From assembly GCA_028564925.1 (NCBI GenBank), contig CM053028.1:627511380-627575379 (forward strand): a DNA stretch of 64,000 nt, in the 5' to 3' direction. Shown here in pieces: positions 23,141 through 33,702 of the stretch; positions within the stretch are counted from its first letter, which is position 1; each line of letters opens with the position of its first letter. The notes under the pieces are model-generated. The model saw nothing but the letters and a program-made list of their open reading frames with translations. It was not told the origin of the DNA and searched no databases. This stretch comes from Lithobates sylvaticus. Its lineage: Eukaryota; Chordata; Amphibia; Anura; Ranidae. A program made the position numbers and the translations under genes.

Positions 23141-23989
23141 GAACACCCCCGGGTTCGGTTCGAACCAGAACCTTCGAACGGACCGAAAGTTTGCGCGAAT
23201 TTTCGAACCCTATACGTTATAATGGACGCGAACGTTCGAAATCAAAAGTGCTAATTACAACGGCCAATATGCATGTTAATGTCATAAAACAGGTTTGGGG
23301 ACCCGGGTCCTGCCCCAGGGGACATATATCAATGCAAAAAGAACTTTTAAAAACTAACGTTTTTTCGGGAGCAGTCATTTTAATGATGCATAAAGTGAAA
23401 AAAAAAAAGTGACATTTTCCTTTAAATATGGTACCTGGGGGGTGTCCAAAGTATGCCTGTGAAGTGGCATGTGTTTCCCGTGTTTAGAACTGTCCTTGCA
23501 CAAAATGACATTTGTAAAGGAAAAAAAGAAGCCATTTAAAACCACTTGCGGCTTTAGGTTTGATCTTAAGTAGAATCTGAACAGGTACATTATGAAGTGT
23601 AGCTCCATCCCAAAAAAATCTATTTTTAAGCTTTTTGGAGAACATAGGGAGGGGTTATCACCCCTGTAACATTTGCTGTCTTTGCACATCTGTTCAGAAC
23701 ATGTCACCTCACTTTCCGTCCCAATGACAAATGTTTTTGGAAAAGTGGGGTTTTAATTGAAACAAGGATTGGTGATAAAGTATCAGTAGAGAGGAGATAC
23801 CTTTTTCCCAAATTAAATCTAACAGGATAGAATTTCCCTTCCTAGGGGTAGATTTCCTCTCACTTCCTGTTTTCTCTTTCCATTTGCAAGTAGGAGTCGT
23901 TTGTAAGTTGGATGTTTGAAAGTAGGGGCCTGGCGTATATACTCTGCAGAAATTTGCCCTATTAGATGTTGGTGTAGCCACAAGACTGG
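23141..23989 (-). other. hAT 3' subterminal non-coding region
   Basis: Unique sequence between the 3' terminal repeat and the tandem repeats. It includes two short palindromes near the end (GGTTCGAACC at 23157-23166 and CGAACGTTCG at 23229-23238) and several GTTCGAA-type motifs, as expected for subterminal transposase-binding sites. No credible gene is seen; the open frames in it have no recognisable domain. Confidence 0.65.
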
Positions 23990-24341
23990 TGGGCACAGGA
24001 ATGGGCCCTGCTGTGAGTTAATAGATCAAGATTTGTAATTGCATGCACCTGTTGAACAGGGCAGAAAAATTGGGGGTGGTGGTGGTGGTGGTGGTGGACG
24101 GTTTTGCCACAAGACTGTAAGCTCTCACAGTTACTCTTGGTGGGCGCAGGAATGGGCCCTGCTGTGAGTTATTAGATCAAGATTTGTAATTGCAAGCACC
24201 TGATGAACAGGGCAGAAAAATTGGGCCTTTGGCGGTGGTGGTGGACGGTGTTGCCACAAGACTGTAGGCCCTCATAGTTACTCTTGGTGGGCGCAGGAAT
24301 GGGCCCTGCTGTGAACTATTAGATCAAGATTTGTAATTACC
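23990..24341. repeat. Degenerate ~148-bp tandem repeats in the hAT
   Basis: Three copies beginning near AATGGGCCCTGCTGTGA (about 24000, 24150 and 24297). They share TAGATCAAGATTTGTAATT and a CACCTG..GAACAGGGC core, and appear to be diverged relatives of the neighbouring 147-bp units. The first copy contains a (GGT)n run. Confidence 0.7.
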
Positions 24342-25430
24342 CGCCCCTGTTAAACAGGGGCTGAAAAATTGTGCCTTAGGCACTGGTGTTGGTGCCACAA
24401 CACTGCAACCCCTCACAGAGACTGTACTTGGAGCACAGCAGTCACACGTGTTGCGAAGCATTTTTTTAAAAAATTGTAAGTACACGCCCCTGTTAAACAG
24501 GGGCTGAAAAATTGTGCCTTAGGCACTGGTGCTGGTGCCACAACACTGCAACCCGGCCCTCACAGAGACTGTACTTGGAGCACAGCAGTCACACGTGTTG
24601 CGAAGCATTTTTTTAAAAAATTGTAAGTACACGCCCCTGTTAAACAGGGGCTGAAAAATTGTGCCTTAGGCACTGGTGCTGGTGCCACAACACTGCAACA
24701 CGGCCCTCACAGAGACTGTACTTGGAGCACAGCAGTCACACGTGTTGCGAAGCATTTTTTTAAAAAATTGTAAGTACACGCCCCTGTTAAACAGGGGCTG
24801 AAAAATTGTGCCTTAGGCACTGGTGCTGGTGCCACAACACTGCAACACGGCCCTCACAGAGACTGTACTTGGAGCACAGCAGTCACACGTGTTGCGAAGC
24901 ATTTTTTTAAAAAATTGTAAGTACACGCCCCTGTTAAACAGGGGCTGAAAAATTGTGCCTTAGGCACTGGTGCTGGTGCCACAACACTGCAACCCGGCCC
25001 TCACAGAGACTGTACTTGGAGCACAGCAGTCACACGTGTTGCGAAGCATTTTTTTAAAAAAATTGTAAGTACACGCCCCGGATAAACAGGGGCTGAAAAA
25101 TTGTGCCTTAGGCACTGGTGCTGGTGCCACAACACTGCAACACGGCCCTCACAGAGACTGTACTTGGAGCACAGCAGTCACACGTGTTGCGAAGCATTTT
25201 TTTAAAAAATTGTAAGTACACGCCCCTGTTAAACAGGGGCTGAAAAATTGTGCCTTAGGCACTGGTGCTGGTGCCACAACACTGCAACACGGCCCTCACA
25301 GAGACTGTACTTGGAGCACAGCAGTCACACGTGTTGCGAAGCATTTTTTAAAAAAATTGTAAGTACACGCCCCTGTTAAACAGGGGCTGAAAAATTGTGC
25401 CTTGGGCACTGGTGCTGTGGCATGGATCAT
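24342..25430. repeat. 147-bp tandem repeats with palindromic cores in the hAT
   Basis: Repeat starts (CGCCCC...) lie at 24342, 24485, 24632, 24779, 24926, 25074, 25221 and 25368, so spacing is 143 bp once and then 147-148 bp. Each unit holds CCCCTGTTAAACAGGGG (8-bp arms around one base), GTGCC-TTA-GGCAC, and ACACGTGT with an E-box core. The unit at 25074 has GGATAAACAGGGG and breaks the first palindrome; the last unit has TTG in the second spacer. Repeated dyads close to a hAT end are plausible transposase-binding sites. Confidence 0.9.
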
Positions 25431-25520
25431 TGAGGAGGAGGAAGAGGATAGTCAGTGAACATAAGAGGACAGTCACTCAGCATCAGCATAGGCAGTCTTG
25501 AAGGGATGTGACATTAAAAA

Positions 25521-27266
25521 TTATTCGGTTATATCCGCCTCAGGTGCCTGGTAGCTGGTGGTGATCCAAGACTGATTCATTTTGATGAATGTCAGTCGAT
25601 CAACCGAGGCGGTGGACAGGCGCACCCTATGATCAGTCACAAATCCTCCAGCAGCACTGAATGTGCGTTCGGAAAGAACGCTGGAGGCAGGACAGGCCAG
25701 TAGCTCAATTGCATACTGTGCAAGCTCTGGCCAGTGATCCATCCTCAGGACCCAGTAAGCCAGAGGATTTTCGGTGGGAAAGGTGTCCAAGTCTGACCTT
25801 GCCCCAAGGTATTCCTGCACCATGTATATCAGACGCTGGCGATGGTTGCTGGAACCGATCATACCTTGGGGCTGCGGACTAAAAAATTGTCTGAACGCAT
25901 CGGTCAGACGTCCACCTTCCCCACCGCTCCTTCTGCCACTGACCGAAGCCTCAGCAACTCGTCGCCCAGGACCAGGAGTTTGTAGCCTCCCAGTTTCTGG
26001 GAACGCGTTGCACAGACCTTTCTGCAAGGCCTCCCTGAGATGTCTCATCCTCTGCTCCCTCTGCGACGGCAAGATAAGGTCCGCAACCTTACCCTTGTAC
26101 CGCGGATCAAGGAGAGTGGCCAGCCAGTAATGGTCCCTCTCCTTGATCCGAAGAACACGAGGATCCTTCCGCAGGCTTTGCAGGATCAGGGAGGCCATGC
26201 AGCGTAGGTTAGCTGAGGCATTCGGTCCGGAGTCTTCTGGGTCACTGAGGATGACATGATCGCCAGCCACCTCCTCCCAGCCACGTACAAGTCCACTGGC
26301 TTGTTGGGACTGTACATCATCCCTAAAAGACTGCTGCTGCTGATGCTGAGTGCCAGGCTCCACCTCCATGCTCACACAATCCTCCTCCTCCTCCTCCTCC
26401 TCCTCCTCCTCATCCTCTTCCTGTGTGATGGGTGGGACAGAAGGAACACTGTCCGGATAAAGGGGGCCTTGAGAGGCAAGGAAGTCCTCCTCTTCCTGCC
26501 TCTGTTCTGCCTCAAGTGCCCTGTCCATTATCCCACGCAGCGTATGCTCCAACAGGTGGACAAGAGGGACAGTGTCACTGATGCATGCACTGTCACTGCT
26601 CACCATCCTCGTGGCCTCCTCAAATGGTGAGAGGACAGTGCATGCATCCCTGATCATGCTCCACTGACGTGGGGAAAAAAAACCAAGCTCCCCTGACCCT
26701 GTCCTGGTGCCGTAGTCGCAAAGGTACTCATTGATGGCCCTCTGCTGCGTGTGCAGTCGCTGCAGCATGGCCAACGTTGAGTTCCACCTGGTGGGCATGT
26801 CAGATATTAGGCGGTTCTTGGGCAGGTTCAGCTCCTTTTGCAGCTCAGTCAGCCGAGCACTGGCATTATAAGATCGGCGGAAATGCACACAGACTTTCCT
26901 GGCCTGCCTCAGGACATCCTGTAAGCCTGGGAACCTGCCCAAGAACCGCTGCACCACCAGGTTGAGGACGTGAGCCATGCAGGGCACATGGGTGAGCTGC
27001 CCCTGTCGCAGGGCGGAGAGGAGGTTGGTGCCATTGTCAGAAACGACCATTCCTGGCTTAAGCTGACGTGGCGTCAACCACCTCTCGGCCTGCCCCTGCA
27101 GAGCTGCCAGAACCTCTGGCCCAGTGTGGCTCCTGTCCCCCAAACACACCAGCGCAAGCACGGCATGGCATCTTTTTGCCTGCGTACTTGCGTAGCCCCT
27201 TGTACGCCTACGGAGCACCGCTGGTTCCAAGGACAGAGCACTGGAGGAAGAAGAAGAGGAGGGGGG
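25521..27266 (-). pseudogene. hAT transposase, catalytic middle and C-terminal part
   Basis: An open frame from about 27266 to the stop at 25521-25523, one base out of phase with the upstream part. It begins in a Ser-rich stretch and continues EPAVLRRRTRGYAS. Counting from 27230, landmarks are VVSDNGTNLL (second catalytic Asp, residue 65), VPCMAHVLNLVVQ (the CxxH motif of hAT proteins), MPTRWNSTLAML (the RW motif), a long acidic Glu run about halfway along, and the hATC dimerisation region (WPELAQYAIELL..., SSVLSERTFSAAGG, about 485-550). The enzyme excises the element and joins it to 8-bp-staggered target sites. Resemblance is to Ac-like BED-type (ZBED-related) hAT proteins. The domain content is complete if both frames are taken together, so this is a recent break in an otherwise whole gene. 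Confidence 0.9.
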
Positions 27267-28750
27267 GTGGAGGAGAGAGGTGTGTCACAACCAGTAGCAG
27301 TAGTCGCGTTTTGGAGGCGTGGTGGCGGAACAACCTCCAACACTACTGCACCTTGTCCTGCATCCCTCCCAGCTGCCAATAGAGTGACCCAATGGGCCGT
27401 GAAAGAAAGGTACCGTCCCTGTCCATGCCTGCTGGACCATGAGTCAGCGGTAATATGCACCTTACCGCTGACCGCCCTGTCCAGCGAGGCATGGACATTG
27501 CCCTCCACATGCCGGTAGAGAGACGGAATCGCCTTCCGCGAGAAAAAGTGGCGTTTGGGAACCTGCCACTGAGGAACCGCACATTGAACAAACTCACGGA
27601 AGGGGGCCGAGTCTACCAACTGAAAAGGCAGCAGTTGAAGTGCTAGCAATTTAGCAAGGCTAGCATTCAACCGCTGGGCATGTGGATGGCTGGGAGTGTA
27701 CTTCTTTCTACGGTCCAGCAGCTGGGGCAGGGAAATTTGCCTGCTGCATTCGGACGTCGGTGTACTGCAAGTACTTGGTTGTGACACACCGAATTCTACA
27801 CCTTCAGTCCTCTCAGAGCAGCTTTCAGAGAGGACTGAAGGTGTAGTGGGGATGGAGATACCAGCTGAGGAGGAGCAAGGAGAGGTCCGCTTAGTTCTTT
27901 GGTGTGGGTCTTTTATGTGTGCCTGCCAACGAGCTGCATGGCAGGTCGCCATATGTCTGGTCATGCTTGTCGTGCCCAAGCGGCTGATGTTTTGGCCACG
28001 CGAGATACGCTTGAGACAAATATTGCAAATAGCAGTGGTGCGATCTGCTGCACTCGTCTCAAAAAAGGCCCACACCAAAGAACTTTTCTGATAACGTGCA
28101 GAGGCAGCGCCCTGCACAGGCGGAGCTCTGCGGTGTTGTACAGTTGCTGTGCTGGCCTCTACCTGGCCTCCAGGGGGCATCCTGCCTCGTTGGACATGTG
28201 ACGCCGCATCCTCCTCCTCCTCGTCCTCCTCCTCATCCTCTCTCCCTTGAGGCACCCACGTGGAGTCAGTGACCTCATCATCCCCTCCCTCTTCACCACT
28301 AGAGCAAACCTGGCAGTAAGCTGCAGCTGGTGGAACTGTACTGCCAGATTCCTCAAGCTGGGTATCGTCATCCGAGCCTTCGAATCGTTGGGCATCCTCC
28401 TGGAGCATGTACCCAACACTGTGCTCAAAGAGTTCGGGGGACTCCTCAGGAGGACATGGTGGGTCTAGGGAAGGGGTGGCTGATGATGCTCTGTCAGTAC
28501 CCTGAGCCTGGGTGAGAGAGGATGAGGAGGATGAGGAGGGCTTGGTCATCCATTCTACCAAGCCTTCAGCATGATGCGGCTCCACATGTCCAGCTGCCGA
28601 AAACAAAGACGCGCGTGTCCCATGGCCACGTGCTGATGACGATGCACGACCACGTCCACGTCCACGGCCACGTCCACTAGAAACAGAGCCTGCCTGCCCT
28701 GTGTTCTTGGCTCTGCACGCTCTGCCTCCCCTTGGCGGTCTTCCAGCCAT
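27260..28750 (-). pseudogene. hAT transposase, N-terminal BED zinc finger part
   Basis: ATG at 28750-28748. Residues 1-45 are Gly/Arg-rich with a GRGRGRGRGR run; an acidic stretch follows (about 165-185). The BED zinc finger is at about 223-272, with the aromatic W228, C242 and C245 (ICNIC) and H266...H271 (RHMATCH). GKVHITADSWSSRHGQG carries the first catalytic Asp (about residue 437). The true frame is lost at a G-run on the plus strand (27260-27267, a C-run in the gene). Before it the protein reads into PPPLLL; in the other frame the run becomes a Ser-rich linker leading into the catalytic part. One single-base indel in a homopolymer is the simplest explanation. A spliced-out segment is less likely. 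Confidence 0.88.
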
Positions 28751-28769
28751 TGTAGTCGGTAGTCCTGTG

Positions 28770-30425
28770 GGTGCTGCTGAGAAGAAAATATAGGAGCTCT
28801 GTGTGATGCCACTAACACACTAGAAGTCCTATAGGTGCTTCTGCAAAGAAAATATAGGAGCTCTGTGTGATGCCACTAACACACTAGAAGTCCTGTGGGT
28901 GCTGCTGAGAAGAAAATATAGGAGCTCTGTGTGATGCCACTAACACACTAGAAGTCCTATGGGTGCTTCTGCAAAGAAAAAATAGGAGCTCTGTGTGATG
29001 CCACTAACACACTAGAAGTCCTGTGGGTGCTGCTGAGAAGAAAATATAGGAGCTCTGTGTGATGCCACTAACACACTAGAAGTCCTATGGGTGCTTCTGC
29101 AAAGAAAATATAGGAGCTCTGTGTGATGCCACTAACACACTAGAAGTCCTATAGGTGCTTCTGCAAAGAAAATATAGGAGCTCTGTGTGATGCCACTAAC
29201 ACACTAGAAGTCCTGTGGGTGCTGCTGAGAAGAATATATAGGAGCTCTGTGTGATGCCACTAACACACTAGAAGTCCTATGGGTGCTTCTGCAAAGAAAA
29301 TAGAGGAGCTCTGTGTGATGCCACTAACACACTAGAAGTCCTGTGGGTGCTTCTGCAAAGAAAATAGAGGAGCTCTGTGTGATGCCACTAACACACTAGA
29401 AGTCCTATAGGTGCTTCTGCAAAGAAAATATAGGAGCTCTGTGTGATGCCACTAACACACTAGAAGTCCTGTGGGTGCTGCTGAGAAGAATATATAGGAG
29501 CTCTGTGTGATGCCACTAACACACTAGAAGTCCTATGGGTGCTTCTGCAAAGAAAATAGAGGAGCTCTGTGTGATGCCACTAACACACTAGAAGTCCTAT
29601 AGGTGCTTCTGCAAAGAAAATATAGGAGCTCTGTGTGATGCCACTAACACACTAGAAGTCCTGTGGGTGCTGCTGAGAAGAATATATAGGAGCTCTGTGT
29701 GATGCCACTAACACACTAGAAGTCCTATGGGTGCTTCTGCAAAGAAAATAGAGGAGCTCTGTGTGATGCCACTAACACACTAGAAGTCCTGTGGGTGCTT
29801 CTGCAAAGAAAATAGAGGAGCTCTGTGTGATGCCACTAACACACTAGAAGTCCTGTGGGTGCTGCTGAGAAGAATATATAGGAGCTCTGTGTGATGCCAC
29901 TAACACACTAGAAGTCCTATGGGTGCTTCTGCAAAGAAAATAGAGGAGCTCTGTGTGATGCCACTAACACACTAGAAGTCCTGTGGGTGCTTCTGCAAAG
30001 AAAATAGAGGAGCTCTGTGTGATGCCACTAACACACTAGAAGTCCTGTGGGTGCTTCTGCAAAGAAAATAGAGGAGCTCTGTGTGATGCCACTAACACAC
30101 TAGAAGTCCTGTGGGTGCTTATGCAAAGAAAAAATAGGAGCTCTGTGTGATGCCACTAACACACTAGAAGTCCTGTGGGTGCTGCTGAGAAGAAAATATA
30201 GGAGCTCTGTGTGATGCCACTAACACACTAGAAGTCCTATGGGTGCTTCTGCAAAGAAAATAGAGGAGCTCTGTGTGATGCCACTAACACACTAGAAGTC
30301 CTGTGGGTGCTGCTGAGAATACAATATAGGAGCTCTGTGTGATGCCACTAACACACTAGAAGTCCTATGGGTGCTTCTGCAAAGAAAATAGAGGAGCTCT
30401 GTGTGATGCCACTAACACACTACAA
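28770..30425. repeat. hAT minisatellite, type 1 (64-bp units)
   Basis: About 26 units with 64-bp spacing (for example GTGATGCCAC at 28803, 28867, 28931 and 28995). Two variants partly alternate: GTGCTGCTGAGAAGAA and GTGCTTCTGCAAAGAA, which gives a dimer-like pattern in places. The array lies in the long leader between the hAT promoter and the transposase ATG. Confidence 0.93.
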
Positions 30426-32785
30426 GTCCTATAGGTGCTTCTGGGAAGAAAATATAGCTCTGTGTGTGTAATGGGACTAACACACTTCAAGTCCTATAGG
30501 TGCTTCTGGGAACAAAATATAGCTCTGTGTGTGTAATGGGACTAACACACTTCAAGTCCTATAGGTGCTTCTGGGAACAAAGTATAGCTCTTTGTGTGTA
30601 ATGGGACTAACACACTTCAAGTCCTATAGGTGCTTCTGGAAGAAAATATAGCTCTGTGTGTGTGATGGGACTAACACACTTCAAGTCCTATAGGTGCTTC
30701 TGGGAACAAAATATAGCTCTGTGTGTGTAATGGGACTAACACACTTCAAGTCCTATAGGTGCTTCTGGGAACAAAATATAGCTCTGTGTGTGTGATGGGA
30801 CTAACACACTTCAAGTCCTATAGGTGCTTCTGGGAACAAAATATAGCTCTGTGTGTGTAATGGGACTAACACACTTCAAGTCCTATAGGTGCTTCTGGGA
30901 ACAAAATATAGCTCTGTGTGTGTAATGGGACTAACACACTTCAAGTCCTATAGGTGCTTCTGGGAACAAAATATAGCTCTGTGTGTGTGATGGGACTAAC
31001 ACACTTCAAGTCCTATAGGTGCTTCTGGGAACAAAATATAGCTCTGTGTGTGTAATGGGACTAACACACTTCAAGTCCTATAGGTGCTTCTGGGAAGAAA
31101 ATATAGCTCTGTGTGTGTAATGGGACTAACACACTTCAAGTCCTATAGGTGCTTCTGGGAAGAAAATATAGCTCTGTGTGTGTGATGGGACTAACACACT
31201 TCAAGTCCTATAGGTGCTTCTGGGAAGAAAATATAGCTCTGTGTGTGTAATGGGACTAACACACTTCAAGTCCTATAGGTGCTTCTGGGAACAAAGTATA
31301 GCTCTTTGTGTGTAATGGGACTAACACACTTCAAGTCCTATAGGTGCTTCTGGGAAGAAAATATAGCTCTGTGTGTGTGATGGGACTAACACACTTCAAG
31401 TCCTATAGGTGCTTCTGGGAAGAAAATATAGCTCTGTGTGTGTGATGGGACTAACACACTTCAAGTCCTATAGGTGCTTCTGGGAACAAAGTATAGCTCT
31501 TTGTGTGTAATGGGACTAACACACTTCAAGTCCTATAGGTGCTTCTGGGAAGAAAATATAGCTCTGTGTGTGTGATGGGACTAACACACTTCAAGTCCTA
31601 TAGGTGCTTCTGGGAAGAAAATATAGCTCTGTGTGTGTGATGGGACTAACACACTTCAAGTCCTATAGGTGCTTCTGGGAACAAAGTATAGCTCTTTGTG
31701 TGTAATGGGACTAACACACTTCAAGTCCTATAGGTGCTTCTGGGAAGAAAATATAGCTCTGTGTGTGTGATGGGACTAACACACTTCAAGTCCTATAGGT
31801 GCTTCTGGGAAGAAAATATAGCTCTGTGTGTGTGATGGGACTAACACACTTCAAGTCCTATAGGTGCTTCTGGGAAGAAAATATAGCTCTGTGTGTGTGA
31901 TGGGACTAACACACTTCAAGTCCTATAGGTGCTTCTGGGAAGAAAATATAGCTCTGTGTGTGTAATGGGACTAACACACTTCAAGTCCTATAGGTGCTTC
32001 TGGGAAGAAAATATAGCTCTGTGTGTGTAATGGGACTAACACACTTCAAGTCCTATAGGTGCTTCTGGGAAGAAAATATAGCTCTGTGTGTGTAATGGGA
32101 CTAACACACTTCAAGTCCTATAGGTGCTTCTGGGAACAAAATATAGCTCTGTGTGTGTAATGGGACTAACACACTTCAAGTCCTATAGGTGCCTCTGGGA
32201 ACAAAATATAGGAGCTCTGCCTGCCTGCCACGAACACACTACAAGTCCTATAGGTGCTTCTGGTAACAAAATATAGGAGCTCTGCCTGCCTGCCACTAAC
32301 ACACTACAAGTCCTATAGGTGCTTCTGGGAAGAAAATATAGCTCTGTGTGTGTGATGGGACTAACACACTTCAAGTCCTATAGGTGCTTCTGGGAAGAAA
32401 ATATAGCTCTGTGTGTGTGATGGGACTAACACACTTCAAGTCCTATAGGTGCTTCTGGGAAGAAAATATAGCTCTGTGTGTGTGTGATGGGACTAACACA
32501 CTTCAAGTCCTATAGGTGCTTCTGGGAAGAAAATATAGCTCTGTGTGTGTAATGGGACTAACACACTTCAAGTCCTATAGGTGCTTCTGGGAAGAAAATA
32601 TAGCTCTGTGTGTGTAATGGGACTAACACACTTCAAGTCCTATAGGTGCTTCTGGGAAGAAAATATAGCTCTGTGTGTGTAATGGGACTAACACACTTCA
32701 AGTCCTATAGGTGCTTCTGGGAACAAAATATAGCTCTGTGTGTGTGATGGGACTAACACACTTCAAGTCCTATAGGTGCCTCTGG
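30426..32785. repeat. hAT minisatellite, type 2 (65-bp units)
   Basis: About 36 units of a related sequence with TAATGGGACTAACACACTTC (for example at 30471, 30536 and 30601) and variable GAAGAAA or GAACAAA, plus GTGTGTAA or GTGTGTGA. Two type-3 units (about 32195-32330, CTGCCTGCCTGCC) sit inside it, which shows exchange between the types. At least one block of three units (AAGTATAGCTCTTTG with its neighbours) recurs regularly between 31260 and 31740. Confidence 0.92.
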
Positions 32786-33225
32786 GAACAAAATATAGGA
32801 GCTCTGCCTGCCTGCCACGAACACACTACAAGTCCTATAGGTGCTTCTGGTAACAAAATATAGGAGCTCTGCCTGCCTGCCACTAACACACTACAAGTCC
32901 TATAGGTGCTTCTGGTAACAAAATATAGGAGCTCTGCCTGCCTGTCACTAACACACTACAAGTCCTATAGGTGCTTCTGGTAACAAAATATAGGAGCTCT
33001 GCCTGCCTGCCACTAACACACTACAAGTCCTATAGGTGCTTCTGGTAACAAAATATAGGAGCTCTGCCTGCCTGCCACTAACACACTACAAGTCCTATAG
33101 GTGCTTCTGGTAACAAAATATAGGAGCTCTGCCTGCCTGTCACTAACACACTACAAGTCCTATAGGTGCTTCTGGTAACAAAATATAGGAGCTCTGCCTG
33201 CCTGCCACGAGCACACTACAAGCCC
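32786..33225. repeat. hAT minisatellite, type 3 (64-bp units)
   Basis: Seven units with GCTCTGCCTGCCTGCCAC and CTTCTGGTAACAAAATA, alternating GCCACTAACAC and GTCACTAACAC. It ends at GCACACTACAAGCCCC, followed by a short CTCT/ATCT-rich stretch at 33270-33302. Confidence 0.9.
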
Positions 33226-33337
33226 CTCTTTGTCAATCAATCTTTGTAACTGAATCTATCTAACTCAATCTCTGCAAGTGAATCTCTCTCTCTATCTATC
33301 TAAATGCAGCAGAGTGTCACAGAAACAGCCTGCTCAA

Positions 33338-33685
33338 TCTGCGCCGGAACAGCATGTGACCGGCGCAGACGGCGTGGCGGCGTTTTATAGGGGGGGGCGT
33401 GTACTACAGCCCCTGAGCTGTAATTGGCTACAGGCGTCCTGCCTGTAGCCAATTATGGCTCTTCGAGTTTCCGGGGCTGTGATTGGCCAAGCATGCGGGG
33501 TCACAGTGCATGCTTGGCCAATCATCAGCCAGCAATGCACTGCGTCGGCCGCGCCGGCCGCAATGCATTGCGGGGCCGCTCGCATCACACGAACGTGATG
33601 CGAGCGGCCAAAATAGTTCTGGGCTCGCCGAGCGAGCGAACGCCCGGTGCTCGATGCGAACGTGGGTTCGCATCGAGCACCGGGC
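33338..33685. repeat. Five perfect hairpins at the hAT 5' end
   Basis: Perfect inverted repeats in series: 33338-33347 with 33360-33369 (10-bp arms); 33421-33435 with 33441-33455 (15-bp); 33480-33496 with 33508-33524 (17-bp); 33574-33588 with 33595-33609 (15-bp); and 33642-33661 with 33666-33685 (20-bp arms, 4-nt loop). None has a mismatch. The outermost ends only 9 bp from the element terminus. The opposite end of the hAT has only two 10-bp palindromes, so the ends are strongly asymmetric. The dyads could be transposase sites, or the promoter could be organised by them. Confidence 0.93.
33383..33524 (-). promoter_or_regulatory. Likely hAT transposase promoter (CCAAT boxes and TATA box)
   Basis: On the minus strand TATAAAA lies at 33389-33383. 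Upstream are CCAAT boxes at 33427-33423 and 33486-33482, and the matching dyad arms place further CCAAT motifs on the plus strand. Spacing of about 35 and 95 bp to the TATA box is typical. Transcription would run through the minisatellite leader (about 4.6 kb) to the ATG at 28750, so a spliced leader is possible. Inference from motifs only. Confidence 0.55.
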
Positions 33686-33702
33686 CCATCCTTAGTGATG
33701 TA

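Larger units (their letters stand above)
23129..33694 (-). mobile_element. Large hAT DNA transposon (10,566 bp) nested in LINE-B
   Basis: The ends are imperfect terminal inverted repeats: TAGGGATGAGCC at 23129-23140 and, on the minus strand, TAAGGATGGGCC from 33694 (10 of 12 match), flanked by an 8-bp duplication. The transposase is on the minus strand, so the 5' end is at 33694. Parts, 5' to 3': five hairpins with a promoter (33338-33685), minisatellite (28770-33225), transposase (28750-25521), 147-bp repeats (25400-24342), degenerate related repeats, and a unique 3' stretch. Most hAT elements are 2.5-5 kb; the excess here is tandem repeat. One frameshift in the transposase suggests that this copy is non-autonomous, though fairly recent. 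Confidence 0.95.
23121..33702. repeat. 8-bp target-site duplication GTGATGTA of the hAT element
   Basis: GTGATGTA lies at 23121-23128 and again at 33695-33702, immediately outside the inverted ends. An 8-bp duplication is diagnostic of hAT superfamily transposition. Confidence 0.96.

Noticed and set aside
26256-28515. Plus-strand open frames opposite the hAT transposase
   Set aside because: They are mirrors of a GC-rich coding strand; the minus-strand frames carry the BED, CxxH, RW and hATC motifs.
32183-32374. 63-residue minus-strand protein
   Set aside because: It is a translation of three minisatellite units with repeated residues and has no domain.
23129-33694. Retroviral, LTR or Polinton-like element
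   Set aside because: 8-bp duplication, short inverted ends and a hAT transposase define a hAT. No LTRs, capsid, integrase or envelope-like genes were seen anywhere in the window.
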